Assembly (NCBI RefSeq): GCF_014646155.1
Contig: NZ_BMMX01000010.1
Coordinates: 69,544 to 133,543, forward strand
Direction of reading: 5' to 3'
DNA: 64,000 nucleotides
Origin: Mangrovihabitans endophyticus
GTDB lineage: Bacteria > Actinomycetota > Actinomycetes > Mycobacteriales > Micromonosporaceae
Shown here: one piece after another, positions 19,225 through 29,860 of the stretch
How the letters are laid out: each line of letters starts with the position of its first letter
How positions within the stretch are numbered: position 1 is the first letter of the stretch
Position numbers and translations under genes: made by a program
The notes under the pieces: model-generated
Databases searched by the model: none
What the model saw: the letters and a program-made list of their open reading frames with translations, nothing else
Told to the model about the DNA's origin: nothing

Positions 19225-19251
19225 CTGGCACTCTGGTTGACGGAGTGCTAG
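19225..19251 (+). promoter_or_regulatory. CIRCE operator 1 (HrcA binding site)
   Basis: A 9-9-9 inverted repeat: CTGGCACTC, 9-base spacer, GAGTGCTAG. This closely matches the consensus TTAGCACTC-N9-GAGTGCTAA bound by the heat-shock repressor HrcA. The spacer includes TTGACG, a near-consensus -35 box. Confidence 0.93.
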
Positions 19252-19265
19252 TTCCGGCCTAGTCT
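19237..19265 (+). promoter_or_regulatory. groES promoter overlapping CIRCE 1
   Basis: TTGACG (19237-19242), 17-base spacer, TAGTCT (19260-19265). The -35 box lies inside CIRCE 1 and the predicted start (about 19272) inside CIRCE 2, so HrcA bound at either site would block RNA polymerase. Confidence 0.65.
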
Positions 19266-19270
19266 CCGAC

Positions 19271-19297
19271 TTAGCACTCTCACCACGAGGGTGCCAG
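19271..19297 (+). promoter_or_regulatory. CIRCE operator 2
   Basis: TTAGCACTC, 9-base spacer, GGGTGCCAG. The left half-site is a perfect match to consensus and the right one has diverged. Two CIRCE elements before groES are also found in streptomycetes. Confidence 0.9.
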
Positions 19298-19438
19298 CCG
19301 CCCGGCCCGTACGGACGGACGGCTGAGCACCAGGCGGACCGGCACCCGCGACGACGGCCCCGCCTGTGTGGCATGAGGCATCAGGCCGGCCGTTCCGGCG
19401 GCCGGCGACGACATCAAGTGCCCCAGGAGGGTATGCCC

Positions 19439-19747
19439 GTGACTACCGCGACCAAGGTTGCGATCAAGCCGCTTGAGGACCGCATCGTGGTCCAGGCGAA
19501 CGAGGCTGAGACGACCACGGCGTCGGGCATCGTGATCCCCGACACCGCCAAGGAGAAGCCGCAGGAGGGCACCGTCCTCGCTGTCGGCCCCGGCCGCATC
19601 GACGACAAGGGCAACCGGATCCCGGTTGACGTCAAGGTCGGCGAGACGGTCCTCTACTCGAAGTACGGCGGCACCGAGGTGAAGTACGCCGGCGAGGAGT
19701 ACCTGGTGCTCTCCGCCCGCGACGTCCTCGCGGTCATCGAGAAGTAA
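19439..19747 (+). CDS. groES: Co-chaperonin GroES
   Basis: 102 residues from the GTG at 19439, which sits 7 bases after GGAGGG; an ATG at 19433 is nearly on top of that site and is less likely. The protein begins [19 protein letters not shown]. The mobile loop is [15 protein letters not shown], and [15 protein letters not shown] and [11 protein letters not shown] are classic. It caps GroEL during folding. Transcribed with groEL (73-bp gap) under HrcA control. Confidence 0.97.
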   Translation: MTTATKVAIKPLEDRIVVQANEAETTTASGIVIPDTAKEKPQEGTVLAVGPGRIDDKGNRIPVDVKVGETVLYSKYGGTEVKYAGEEYLVLSARDVLAVIEK

Positions 19748-19820
19748 GACCTCACTGACAGTGCTGACCGCCCTGGCCCGGGTCACCGGTCCAGGGCGGC
19801 GGTGCGTGAAGGGACCATAA

Positions 19821-21452
<1,632 letters not shown>

Positions 21453-21470
21453 CCGGTCGTTCCACGCGTG

Positions 21471-21502
21471 AAGGCGCGTCGCCCTCCCCGGCGGCGCGCC
21501 TT
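21471..21502 (+). terminator. Hairpin terminator after groEL
   Basis: AAGGCGCG-T-CGCC pairs with the GCGG-CGCGCCTT side (12 or more base pairs), 18 bp after the groEL stop. No T-run. Confidence 0.7.
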
Positions 21503-21591
21503 CGGCATGTCCGGGGACGCATGTCCCGGGGACCGGACGGTGGCCGCCCTGACCCGGGTGGTGCCGTGCGGCGGGGGCGTAGCATGCGGCG

Positions 21592-21867
21592 ATGGACATC
21601 CGGGCGTCCGACGAGGACCGGCAGCGGGCGGTGGCCTCGTTGGAACGGCACACCGGCGAGGGCCGGCTGACGCTGGACGAGTTCACCACACGGGTCGAAG
21701 CGGTCTACGGCGCACGGACCCTGCACGACCTCGCCGCCGTCCTCAGCGACCTGCCCGCGGAGCCTGCCACCGAGCCGACCCCCAAGGATCACCGCGAGCT
21801 GCCCCTGGTGTTCGGCGTCGCGATCGTGGCGCTGGTGCTGTTGGTGGTCGTGATGGCCCTGCGCTGA
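21592..21867 (+). CDS. DUF1707 domain membrane protein
   Basis: 91 residues. The DUF1707 domain (1-55: IRASDEDRQRAVASLERHTGEGRLTLDEFTTRV, shown in two parts here as IRASDEDRQRA and GRLTLDEFTTRV) is followed by one TM helix (about 68-90) at the C-terminus. The domain is common in actinobacteria as a short cytoplasmic N-terminal module on small membrane proteins; no function is known. Convergent with the following gene; likely its own transcript. Confidence 0.8.
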   Translation: MDIRASDEDRQRAVASLERHTGEGRLTLDEFTTRVEAVYGARTLHDLAAVLSDLPAEPATEPTPKDHRELPLVFGVAIVALVLLVVVMALR

Positions 21868-21896
21868 CGGCCCGGACGACCCCTGCATTCGGCGTC

Positions 21897-22151
21897 TCAG
21901 CGGTCGACCGGCGTGAAATCCCACACGTGCGGCGACCGGGCGATCAGATGCGTCGGCGGGCCGGGCAGCGCCTCCGGCGTGTGACGCCAGCGGGAGATCA
22001 CCACGATCCGCTGGTCGGTCGACGAGAACACCTCGCTCGACACGTGCTGAGGCAACACCTCAAGCTTGGGCAACGCCTCGTCGCAGACCCAACTCAGCAG
22101 CTCGTCGAAGCCACTGCGGGCGGCCCGCACCTCCCACATGCGTGCGATCAT
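21897..22151 (-). CDS. Small conserved protein, possible dimeric alpha-beta-barrel
   Basis: 84 residues starting MIARMWEVRAARSGFDELL. The pattern (short strand, helix SGFDELLSWVCDEALP, strands SSEVFSSTDQRIVVISRW) resembles antibiotic-biosynthesis-monooxygenase-type ferredoxin-like folds, but key residues cannot be verified by eye. It begins 9 bp after the tsaD stop on the same strand and is probably in the t6A operon. Function unknown. Confidence 0.7.
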   Translation of the reverse strand: MIARMWEVRAARSGFDELLSWVCDEALPKLEVLPQHVSSEVFSSTDQRIVVISRWRHTPEALPGPPTHLIARSPHVWDFTPVDR

Positions 22152-22160
22152 TCTCGCTTC

Positions 22161-23213
22161 CTACCCTGCGACAGCGACCGTGGTCAATGACATGGCGGAG
22201 TCCGCCGGAAGATCGAGCGGGCTGGCCGCCACACCGGCCGCGACCAACCGCGAGCCTAGCGCCGCCACCATCGCGCCGTTGTCGGTGCACAGGCCCGGCC
22301 GCGGCACCCGCACCCGGATCCCGGCCTTGGCGGCCCGTTGCTCGGCCAGCACCCGCAGCCGGGAGTTGGCCGCCACGCCACCGCCGATCACCAGGGTTCG
22401 CACACCATGCGTACGGCAAGCGTCGATCGCTTTCGCGGTGAGCACGTCGCAGACGGCGTCCTGGAACGCGGCGGCCACGTCGGACACCGGAACGGGCTCG
22501 CCCGCGCGCTCCCGGGCCTCGACCCACCGCGCGACCGCGGTCTTCAGCCCGGAGAAGGAGAAGTCGAAGCGGTGCGCGGCCAGGTCCTTCGGCGCGGTCA
22601 GCCCCCGCGGGAAGGCGATCGCCCCGGCGTCACCGTCGCGCGCCGCCCGGTCGATCGCCGGGCCGCCCGGAAAGCCCATGCCGAGCAGCCGGGCCACCTT
22701 GTCGAACGCCTCGCCCGCGGCGTCGTCGATGGTCGCGCCCAGCGGCGTGACGCCGGCCGTGAGATCGTCCACCCGCAGCAGCGAGGAGTGCCCGCCGGAG
22801 ACGAGCAACGCCACGGCAGGCTCGGGCAGCGGGCCGTGTTCCAGAGTGTCCACCGCCACGTGCGCGGCCAGGTGGTTCACGCCGTAGACGGGCTTGTCCG
22901 CGGCCAACGCGTAGCCCTTCGCCGCGGCGACCCCCACCAGTAGGGCGCCGGCCAGGCCCGGCCCGGCGGTCACCGCGATCGCGTCCACGTCGGCGAGCGT
23001 CACGCCCGCCTCGTCGAGGGCCCGCTGCATCGTCGGGACCATCGCCTCCAGGTGAGCCCGGCTGGCCACCTCGGGCACCACACCACCGAACCGGGCGTGC
23101 TGGTCCACGCTGGACGCCAGCGCGTCGGCCAGCAGCGTGTGACCGCGCACCACGCCGACGCCGGTCTCGTCACAGGAGGTCTCGATGCCGAGGACCAGGG
23201 GTTCGTCAGGCAT
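22161..23213 (-). CDS. tsaD: tRNA threonylcarbamoyladenosine (t6A) transferase TsaD
   Basis: 350 residues. It transfers the threonylcarbamoyl group to A37 of ANN-decoding tRNAs, working with TsaB and TsaE. The ASKHA-fold motifs are [14 protein letters not shown] at the N-terminus, the metal motif [17 protein letters not shown] and, late, [12 protein letters not shown]. Its start overlaps the rimI stop by 8 bases, so tsaB-rimI-tsaD form a coupled set. Confidence 0.97.
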   Translation of the reverse strand: MPDEPLVLGIETSCDETGVGVVRGHTLLADALASSVDQHARFGGVVPEVASRAHLEAMVPTMQRALDEAGVTLADVDAIAVTAGPGLAGALLVGVAAAKGYALAADKPVYGVNHLAAHVAVDTLEHGPLPEPAVALLVSGGHSSLLRVDDLTAGVTPLGATIDDAAGEAFDKVARLLGMGFPGGPAIDRAARDGDAGAIAFPRGLTAPKDLAAHRFDFSFSGLKTAVARWVEARERAGEPVPVSDVAAAFQDAVCDVLTAKAIDACRTHGVRTLVIGGGVAANSRLRVLAEQRAAKAGIRVRVPRPGLCTDNGAMVAALGSRLVAAGVAASPLDLPADSAMSLTTVAVAG

Positions 23214-23646
23214 TGCGCATCATCACCAGGGCGTCGGTGTTGCTGGGCTGGTAGTACCCGCGACGCACGCCGACCGGCTCGAAGTCGTACGTCGCGTACA
23301 GATGCTGGGCGGGTGCGTTGTCCACCGCCACCTCCAGCAGCGTCTTGGCCACCTTCCGGTCGGTGGCCTCATCGAGCAGCGCCTCCAGCAGCAACCGCCC
23401 GATGCCGCGGCGTTGCTGGTCACGGCGCACCGCGATGTTCTGCACCCACGCCTCCTCATGGTCGACGATCAGCAGACCGGCGTACCCGCACAGGGTCCGG
23501 CCGTCCGTCGCGATCCGGTAGAAGTGCCGCTGGGCCAGTTCGTTCCAGAACATCCCGGCGGACCATTTCTCCGCGCCGAACAGGTCCTCCTCGATGGGCA
23601 GCGCCTCGGCCACGTGCCACCAGCGGAAACGCTCGATGGTGATCAC
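23206..23646 (-). CDS. rimI: Ribosomal protein S18-alanine N-acetyltransferase (RimI-type GNAT)
   Basis: 146 residues, GTG start overlapping the tsaB stop (GTGA). Motif A of GNAT acetyltransferases, [20 protein letters not shown], binds acetyl-CoA; the C-terminal [20 protein letters not shown] is typical of RimI. It is encoded between tsaB and tsaD as in mycobacteria. The acetylated substrate in actinobacteria may extend beyond S18. Confidence 0.92.
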   Translation of the reverse strand: MITIERFRWWHVAEALPIEEDLFGAEKWSAGMFWNELAQRHFYRIATDGRTLCGYAGLLIVDHEEAWVQNIAVRRDQQRRGIGRLLLEALLDEATDRKVAKTLLEVAVDNAPAQHLYATYDFEPVGVRRGYYQPSNTDALVMMRNA

Positions 23647-24299
23647 TGCAGGACGTGCTTGCGGCTAGCGGAGGCGACGGCATCCGGGTGACGCAGGTAC
23701 AGCGGGGTCAACGGTTCGCCCGGCGCGCCGGCGCGGATCCGGTCGGCGGCCAGCGCCACCAGGGCCGCGCCGGGCGGAAACTGCACCCGTTCGTCGATCG
23801 GCAGCCCGAAGACCTCGCTGTAGCGGATCGCCCCCTCGCCCACCGCACGGTCGGCGTCGACCCGCACCTCCGCCGGGCGGCACACGTCCGGCTCGCCGAC
23901 GCGGACGCCGTCCTGATAGGTCGCCACATAGACCTCACGCCGCCGGGCGTCGGTGGCGACCAGGACGCGTCCCGGCCCGGCGGTGCGGCCCAACGCGTCC
24001 AGGGTGCACACGCCGTACGTCGGCAGGCGCAGCGCCTGCCCGATGGCGGCCGCGGTCACCAGCCCGACCCGCAGACCGGTGAACGGTCCCGGCCCCAGAC
24101 CGGCGACGATCGCGCCGACCTCTCGCAACCGCACGCCCGCCTCGTCCAGTGTCGCGCTGATCTGCGGCGCGAGCAGTTCGCCGTGGGCGCGCGGATCGAC
24201 GGTGCGTCGCTCGGCGAGCCCCCGCATGCCGTCGTCGGTGACCTCGGCGACCGCGGCGACCGACGCCGGTGTCGCGGTGTCCAGTGCGAGTACGAGCAC
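23643..24299 (-). CDS. tsaB: t6A biosynthesis protein TsaB
   Basis: 218 residues from a GTG at 24299 (VLVLALDTATPAS); a TTG one codon upstream is also possible. ASKHA-like, with GLGPGPFTGLRVGL near residue 70. TsaB binds TsaD and TsaE; it has no transfer activity itself. Follows ung by a 29-bp gap. Confidence 0.93.
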   Translation of the reverse strand: MLVLALDTATPASVAAVAEVTDDGMRGLAERRTVDPRAHGELLAPQISATLDEAGVRLREVGAIVAGLGPGPFTGLRVGLVTAAAIGQALRLPTYGVCTLDALGRTAGPGRVLVATDARRREVYVATYQDGVRVGEPDVCRPAEVRVDADRAVGEGAIRYSEVFGLPIDERVQFPPGAALVALAADRIRAGAPGEPLTPLYLRHPDAVASASRKHVLQ

Positions 24300-24328
24300 C
24301 AATGCAGGTTATCCGCACCGGGCCGAGG

Positions 24329-25006
24329 TCACCCGCGGGGATCCCAGTTGATCACCGGCCGGCCCGCGTCGGCCAGGGCCTTGTTCGCCGCACTGAACGG
24401 ACGCGCGCCCCGGAAGCCCTCCCTGTTGAGCGGGCTGGGATGTCCGGCTTGCAGCACCACGTGCGCCGGATTGGTGATCAACGCGGCCTTCTTCCGCGCG
24501 TACCCGCCCCACAGCAGGAAGACCACACGATCCTCGCGGGCGTTCAGCGCACGAATGGTGGCGTCGGTGAACGCCTCCCAGCCCTTGCCGGCGTGCGACG
24601 CCGCAGTGCGGGCACGCACCGTCAGCACCGCGTTGAGCAGCAGGACACCCTGCTTCGCCCAGCCACGGAGGTCGCCGGATGTCGGCGGCGCCACGCCGAC
24701 GTCCTCGGCCAGTTCCCGGAACACGTTGCGCAGCGACGGCGGGATGCGCACGCCGTCGTTCACGCTGAAGCTGAGGCCGTGCGCCTGACCCGGGCCGTGG
24801 TAGGGGTCCTGGCCCAGGATCAACACTCGGGTGCGATCCGGCGGGCACAGCCGGTACGCGGCGAACAGGTCATCGATCGGCGGATACACGGTGTGCTCGG
24901 CATATTCGGCGGTGACGAATGCGCTCAGCGCCCGCAGGCGGTCGCCGTCCAGGAGCGGCGTCAGTTCGGCGCGCCACGGCGCCGGGAGCAGGTCGGTCAG
25001 GATCAC
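24329..25006 (-). CDS. ung: Uracil-DNA glycosylase
   Basis: 225 residues from a GTG at 25006 that overlaps the tsaE stop (GTGA). Family 1 UDG: the water-activating loop GQDPYHGPGQAHGL and the minor-groove loop AGHPSPLN are intact, with LLLNAVLTVR between. Removes uracil from DNA. Its placement inside the t6A gene run, between tsaE and tsaB, is unusual compared with mycobacteria where tsaE and tsaB adjoin. Confidence 0.95.
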   Translation of the reverse strand: MILTDLLPAPWRAELTPLLDGDRLRALSAFVTAEYAEHTVYPPIDDLFAAYRLCPPDRTRVLILGQDPYHGPGQAHGLSFSVNDGVRIPPSLRNVFRELAEDVGVAPPTSGDLRGWAKQGVLLLNAVLTVRARTAASHAGKGWEAFTDATIRALNAREDRVVFLLWGGYARKKAALITNPAHVVLQAGHPSPLNREGFRGARPFSAANKALADAGRPVINWDPRG

Positions 25007-25455
25007 AGGTTCTCCAGGCGCTCGGCCCAGTCGCCGCCGTGCGGCACCAGGTCGATCACGCGGGTGTCGTCGTCGCGGCGGTCGATGCGGATCTGCAGGT
25101 AGGCGTCGTTCAGGTGGTCGGCCAGCCCGTCGCCCCACTCGACGAGCGTCACCGCGTGCTCCGCGGAGGCGTCCAGGTCCAGGTCGTCGATCTCGGCCCG
25201 CGGGTCCGGCCGGTCGCCGAGACGGTACGCGTCGGCGTGCACCATCGGCGGTTCGCCGCGATGCAGCCGAGCGATCACGAAGGTCGGCGAGGTCACCGCA
25301 CCGCGGACGCCGAGCCCGGCGCCGATGCCCTGGGCCAGTGCCGTCTTGCCGGCGCCCAGCGGACCGGTGAGCAGCACCAGGTCGCCGGCGCGCAGGATGC
25401 CCGCGAGACGGCCGCCCACCGCCCGCGTCTCCTCCACGGTGGCTGCGGTGATCAT
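25003..25455 (-). CDS. tsaE: t6A biosynthesis ATPase TsaE
   Basis: 150 residues; ATG at 25455 overlaps the hydrolase stop by 4 bases (ATGA). Walker A GPLGAGKTALAQGIGAGL, then TSPTFVIA, DAYRL and VEWGDGL, all typical. TsaE hydrolyses ATP to reset the TsaBD complex. Confidence 0.95.
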   Translation of the reverse strand: MITAATVEETRAVGGRLAGILRAGDLVLLTGPLGAGKTALAQGIGAGLGVRGAVTSPTFVIARLHRGEPPMVHADAYRLGDRPDPRAEIDDLDLDASAEHAVTLVEWGDGLADHLNDAYLQIRIDRRDDDTRVIDLVPHGGDWAERLENL

Positions 25456-26513
25456 GAAATCTTGTCCAGGAAGGGCAGCAACGCGGCGTTGACCTCCTCC
25501 GCCTTTTCGAGCATCACCACATGCCCGGAGTTGTCGATCTTCACCAGCTCCGCCTCGGGAAGGTGCCGCACGATCTCCTCCGAGTGAGTCACCGGAGTCA
25601 GATAGTCCCGGGTGCCGACGATGATCAGCACCGGAACCCCCCGCAGCGCGGAGAGCGCCGGGAAGCGGTTGTGCTTGTAGAGCGTGTGCAGGTATCTGGT
25701 CAACGTCTCGACCGGGGTTCCGGAGTTCATCCGCTCCACGAAGGTGACAAGCGACGGGCTGGGTCGCGGCTCGCCGAAGCCGTACCGCCGGGTCAACAGC
25801 CAGGCAAGGTCGGACGAGGCGGCGCGGGCACGGTCGATCGCCCCGCCGCCGAGGCGGGCGGCGCCACCCCACAGCGGGAAGAACGGCGCGCTGGCGCGGG
25901 CGACGACGGTGGGCAGCCCGAGCTTCGACTTGTCGATCAGGCCGGCCGAGGTGGACATCAGCACCACGCCGGTCACCCGGCTGCCGAACCACTCCGGATG
26001 CTGCTCCGCGAACGCCATGATGGTCATGCCACCCATCGAGTGGCCGACCAGGATGATGTGCCCGTCCGGCACCGCGGCGTCCAGCACCGCGGCCAGCGAC
26101 ACGCCGAGCGCGGCGATGTCGTAATCGCCGGCCTCCAGCCGCCCGGACCGCCCGTGCCCCGGCTGGTCGTAGAAGACCAGCCGATGATCACCCCGCTCGG
26201 TCAACAGTTGGCGCTGGAAGTAGAACGTGCCCATGTCCAGGGCAAATCCATGCACGAACACGATGGTCGGCGTGTCCGTCGGCGCGGGCGGTTCCACCAC
26301 CTCCACGTGCAGTTCGGTGCCGTCCGCCGCGGTCACCGTCATCTCGTGGTCGCGCGGCTGGTCGCCGAACGACTCGTTCACGTGCGGATCCCCCGGCGCG
26401 TTGACCGACCGCCGGACCAGGACGCGTTCGACGGCGAAGGCGCCGGCCAGCCCCGCGGCTGCCACCCCGAGGACGGCACCGGCCACCCCGGCCTGCTTGG
26501 CACGCCGGTTCAT
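25452..26513 (-). CDS. Alpha/beta-fold hydrolase with N-terminal membrane anchor
   Basis: 353 residues. An N-terminal hydrophobic helix (about 8-28: GVAGAVLGVAAAGLAGAFAV) may anchor or secrete it. The hydrolase core shows VFVHGFALD (oxyanion hole), the nucleophile elbow GHSMGGMT (Ser near 160), the acidic residue in IVGTRDYLTP and the late His in NSGHVVM. The triad is complete. It sits between alr and tsaE with 4-base overlaps on both sides, a conserved arrangement in this group; substrate unknown, perhaps lipid or cell-wall related. Confidence 0.88.
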   Translation of the reverse strand: MNRRAKQAGVAGAVLGVAAAGLAGAFAVERVLVRRSVNAPGDPHVNESFGDQPRDHEMTVTAADGTELHVEVVEPPAPTDTPTIVFVHGFALDMGTFYFQRQLLTERGDHRLVFYDQPGHGRSGRLEAGDYDIAALGVSLAAVLDAAVPDGHIILVGHSMGGMTIMAFAEQHPEWFGSRVTGVVLMSTSAGLIDKSKLGLPTVVARASAPFFPLWGGAARLGGGAIDRARAASSDLAWLLTRRYGFGEPRPSPSLVTFVERMNSGTPVETLTRYLHTLYKHNRFPALSALRGVPVLIIVGTRDYLTPVTHSEEIVRHLPEAELVKIDNSGHVVMLEKAEEVNAALLPFLDKIS

Positions 26514-27637
26514 CCGGCCGCTCCATCGTAGACGCGCGGCACCCGGCTGCCGCCGAAGCGCGTCACGATCTCATAGTTGATCGTCCCGGCTGCCTCGGCC
26601 CAATCGTCGGCGCTCGGCGTTCCGGCGCCGAACAGCGTCGCCACGTCGCCGGGCGTCACCGGCGTGTCACCGCAGTCCACGACGACCTGGTCCATGCAGA
26701 CACGCCCGGCGATCCGGTGCACCACACCGCCGATCTCCACCGGGCCACCGATCTCCGCCGGGCCGCTGCGCGAGGCATGCCGGGGCACCCCGTCGCCGTA
26801 GCCGAGCGGGACGACGGCAAGCGTGGTCTCCCGGTCGGTCACATAGGTGAGGCCGTAGGACACGCCCTGTCCGGCAGGCACGCGCTTGACCAGGGTGACC
26901 CGAGCTCGCGCGGTCATCGCCGGATGCAGCCCGAAGTCCACGCCTGCCACCGGCGACAATCCATAGATCGCAATGCCCGTACGCACCAGGTCGAAATGTG
27001 TGTCGGGCCGGGTCAGAGTGGCGGCGGAGTTGGCGAGGTGCCGAACGTGCGGGCGGACGCCGAACCGTCCCGCCACCTCAAGCCCGTCGGCGAACGCGGC
27101 AAGCTGCCGATCGACGCTGGCATCTCCCGGCACGTCCGCGGACGCCAGATGGCTCCACACGCCGATCACCTCGACGTCGCCATCGGCCTGGGCCTTCGCG
27201 GCGGCTTCCATCAGAGCGGGCCACTGGGCCACCGGGGCGCCACCCCGGCCAAGCCCGGTATCCAGCTTCACATGGACTCGCGCGGGCCGCTGCGCCCGGC
27301 GCCCGGCGACGACCAGCTCGGCGAGTTGGCCGAGGCTGCTCGCGCTCAGATCGACCTCCGCGGCGACGCCCTCGTGCAACGGCATGCCCGGGGCGTGCAG
27401 CCAGGCCAGCATGGGCACGGTGAGACCCGCGCGGCGCAGCGGCAGTGCCTCCGCCAGGGTGGCGACACCCAGCCAGGCGGCCCCGCCAGCCACCGCGGCG
27501 CGGGCCGCGGGCACCATGCCGTGCCCGTACCCGTCCGCCTTGACGACGGCCATCACGTCGGCCGTGGTCCGGGCGCGCAGCGCCGTCACGTTGTCCCGGA
27601 TCGCGCTCAGATCCACCCTGACCTCGGCCTGCCACAC
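26510..27637 (-). CDS. alr: Alanine racemase
   Basis: 375 residues from the GTG at 27637 (VWQAEVRVDLSAIRDN), which is preceded by GGGTGGGAG; a GTG at 27646 is the alternative. PLP Lys in MAVVKADGYGHGM, catalytic Tyr region in the C-terminal barrel (GQGVSYGLTYV), and the domain joint GRVCMDQVVVD. Makes D-alanine for peptidoglycan. First gene of a run with 4-base overlaps: alr, hydrolase, tsaE, ung. Confidence 0.96.
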   Translation of the reverse strand: MWQAEVRVDLSAIRDNVTALRARTTADVMAVVKADGYGHGMVPAARAAVAGGAAWLGVATLAEALPLRRAGLTVPMLAWLHAPGMPLHEGVAAEVDLSASSLGQLAELVVAGRRAQRPARVHVKLDTGLGRGGAPVAQWPALMEAAAKAQADGDVEVIGVWSHLASADVPGDASVDRQLAAFADGLEVAGRFGVRPHVRHLANSAATLTRPDTHFDLVRTGIAIYGLSPVAGVDFGLHPAMTARARVTLVKRVPAGQGVSYGLTYVTDRETTLAVVPLGYGDGVPRHASRSGPAEIGGPVEIGGVVHRIAGRVCMDQVVVDCGDTPVTPGDVATLFGAGTPSADDWAEAAGTINYEIVTRFGGSRVPRVYDGAAG

Positions 27638-27670
27638 GGCTCCCACCCTACTGATCCGCCACGCCTCGCC

Positions 27671-27740
27671 GTTTCACCCCGCCAGTCCGCTCCGCCCGGC
27701 AGGCCGTTTCACCCCGCCAGTCCGCTCCGCCCGGCAGGCT
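27671..27740. repeat. 35-bp tandem repeat, two copies
   Basis: The 35-bp unit beginning GTTTCACCCCGCCAGTCCGC is repeated exactly from 27671 and 27706 in the short gap between the nnr stop and the alr start. A degraded third partial unit follows to 27780. No dyad symmetry strong enough for a terminator. Confidence 0.8.
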
Positions 27741-27778
27741 GCCCCGCCCGGCGGTTTCGCTGCACTCGCCGGCTCGCT

Positions 27779-29212
27779 TCACCCCAGCAACTCGGCGAGT
27801 GCCGGGCGCAACTGCGCAGCGACGTCCGCCGACGTGACGGGGCCGCGCTCGGCCGCCCGGCGCCCGGCCAGCCCGTGCACGAACGCCGCAGCGACCGCGG
27901 CGCGCTCCGCGGGCAGCCCGCCGGCCAGCAGCGACCCGAGCAGACCGGCGAGCACGTCGCCGCTTCCCGCGGTGGCCAGCGCCGGTGAGCCGGTGGGATT
28001 GACGAAGACCTGGCCCGACGGAGTGGCGACGACGGTGCGGTCGCCCTTGAGGAGGACCACGGCGTTGATCCAGGCGGCCAGCTTGCAGGCGGCACCCATC
28101 CGGTCGGCGCCCGGGGCCTCACCCGCCAGCCGCCGGAACTCGCCGTCGTGCGGCGTCACCACGAGCGGCGCATTCCTCCGCAGGTCCTCCGCATGCCGGC
28201 CATCGACCAGCAGGGTGAGGGCGTCGGCGTCCAGGAGCACCGGCAGCGGGGAGGCCAGCACGCCGCGCACCTCGGTGCGCGCCGTCTCGTCGGTGCCCAG
28301 ACCGGATCCACAGACCCAGGCCTGCACCCGGCCGGCATCGGACACGCGATCGGCAGTCACCACCGACGGGTGCGCGCGGACCACGTCGTCGCGCGCGCTG
28401 CCCGCGTAACGCACCATGCCGACCGGACCGGCGAGGGCGCCGGAGACCGAAAGCAAGGCGGCGCCCGGGTAGGTCGCCGAGCCGGTAGCCACGCCGACGA
28501 CACCGCGGGAATACTTGTCCGATGCCGGGCCGGGGCGTGGCCACCACGCGGCGATGTCGGCCGCGTCGGGGATCCGCACCGCGGGATCGGCACGCAGCGT
28601 GGCGCCCAGACCGATGTCGACCACGTCGACGATCCCGGCGTGGGCGGCCGCCGGGCCCACCACGTGGGCCGGCTTGAGGCAGCCGAAGGTCACCGTCACG
28701 TCGGCGGTCACCGCGGCACCGGGCACGTCACCGGTGTCCACCGCCACGCCGCTGGGCACGTCCACGGCGACCACCGGCGCACGCCGCTCGGCGAGCGCCG
28801 CCACCAACTCCGCCGCCCGCGGACGCAGGCTGCCGCTGGCACCGATCCCGACGATGCCGTCCAGCACAAGATCGCAGCGCTCCGGCAGGTCGTGCACGGT
28901 CCGGCCGCCGAGCCGCCGCAACTCCCGCAGGCCGCCGGGGTGCGCACGATCCGGATCCAGCAGCAGCGCGCTGACCTGGGCGCCCCGGGCGGCGAGCCGG
29001 GCGCCGGCGAACAGCGTGTCGCCGCCGTTGTCCCCGGAACCCACCAGCAGCAGCACGCGAGCGCCGTACACGCCGCCGTGCGCGCCCAGCATGAGCGCAC
29101 ACCGCCGGGCCAGGCCGGCCGCGGCCCGTTGCATGAGCGCGCCCTCCGGCACGGTCGCCATCAACGCCTTCTCCGCCGAACGCACGTCCGCGACGCGCCA
29201 CGCCTGTCGCAT
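27779..29212 (-). CDS. nnr: Bifunctional NAD(P)HX epimerase / ADP-dependent dehydratase
   Basis: 477 residues. N-terminal YjeF_N epimerase domain (1-210: GALMQRAAAGLARR, VGSGDNGGDTLFAGARLA). C-terminal ribokinase-like ADP/ATP-dependent dehydratase (220-477): VVTPHDGEFRRLAG, VLLKGDRTVVATP, TAGSGDVLAGLLGSLLAGG. Together they repair hydrated NAD(P)H. Linked to acpS and alr as in many actinobacteria. Confidence 0.95.
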   Translation of the reverse strand: MRQAWRVADVRSAEKALMATVPEGALMQRAAAGLARRCALMLGAHGGVYGARVLLLVGSGDNGGDTLFAGARLAARGAQVSALLLDPDRAHPGGLRELRRLGGRTVHDLPERCDLVLDGIVGIGASGSLRPRAAELVAALAERRAPVVAVDVPSGVAVDTGDVPGAAVTADVTVTFGCLKPAHVVGPAAAHAGIVDVVDIGLGATLRADPAVRIPDAADIAAWWPRPGPASDKYSRGVVGVATGSATYPGAALLSVSGALAGPVGMVRYAGSARDDVVRAHPSVVTADRVSDAGRVQAWVCGSGLGTDETARTEVRGVLASPLPVLLDADALTLLVDGRHAEDLRRNAPLVVTPHDGEFRRLAGEAPGADRMGAACKLAAWINAVVLLKGDRTVVATPSGQVFVNPTGSPALATAGSGDVLAGLLGSLLAGGLPAERAAVAAAFVHGLAGRRAAERGPVTSADVAAQLRPALAELLG

Positions 29213-29244
29213 GCTCCGCCCCTATCGCCACTCGCTCGTCGTCA

Positions 29245-29285
29245 TGTCGTACCGGCTCGTCATGTCTTACCGGCGGGGTACGACA
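29245..29285 (-). terminator. Hairpin after acpS
   Basis: A 9-bp stem TGTCGTACC / GGTACGACA with a loop of about 23 bases that itself repeats CTCGTCATGTC. It lies 4 bp after the acpS stop and 33 bp before nnr. Confidence 0.45.
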
Positions 29286-29288
29286 ACG

Positions 29289-29657
29289 TCAGGCCTCGGC
29301 CACCACCATCGCCGAGGCGATGCCGCCGTCGTGCGACAGCGACAGGTGCCAGCGGTGCACGCCGCGCTCGGCGGCGGCCGCGGCGACCGTGCCGGACACC
29401 GTCAGCCAGGGTCGGCCGTCCGGGTCGGCGACGATCTCGCAGTCGTGCCAGCGCAGCCCGGCCGGCGCGCCCAGCGCCTTGGCCACCGCTTCCTTGGCCG
29501 CGAAGCGGGCGGCCAAGGACTCCGCGGACCGCGGATTGCCGGAGGCGGTGAGCCGTTCACCGTCGGTGAACAGTCGATCCACCAGCAAGGGAGTGCGTTC
29601 CAACGCTCGGGCGAAGCGTTCGACCAGGACCACGTCGATGCCGACAGAGACGATCAC
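29289..29657 (-). CDS. acpS: Holo-[acyl-carrier-protein] synthase
   Basis: 122 residues, standard length. Mg2+-binding [10 protein letters not shown] (Asp8) at the N-terminus and the second motif [12 protein letters not shown] (Glu near 55). Adds 4'-phosphopantetheine to ACP. Divergent from the EspC-like gene. Confidence 0.96.
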   Translation of the reverse strand: MIVSVGIDVVLVERFARALERTPLLVDRLFTDGERLTASGNPRSAESLAARFAAKEAVAKALGAPAGLRWHDCEIVADPDGRPWLTVSGTVAAAAAERGVHRWHLSLSHDGGIASAMVVAEA

Positions 29658-29860
29658 CCCCTCAGCCTAAGACGTCGGCCGTCTTCGTCACCGTCGCGTG
29701 GTGCGCACGAAGTGGCGCAGGCTAATGCTCCGGGCCACGCCCCACAAGCCCTGTGCATGCCGCCGCCGCGGCCGGCCCGGCAGTTGTCCACAGCGGAGCC
29801 GTCCCGGGCGGCGGCGACCCTAACGTCGGCTCGTCCCGTTCCTGCGGCCGGAAGGCACCG

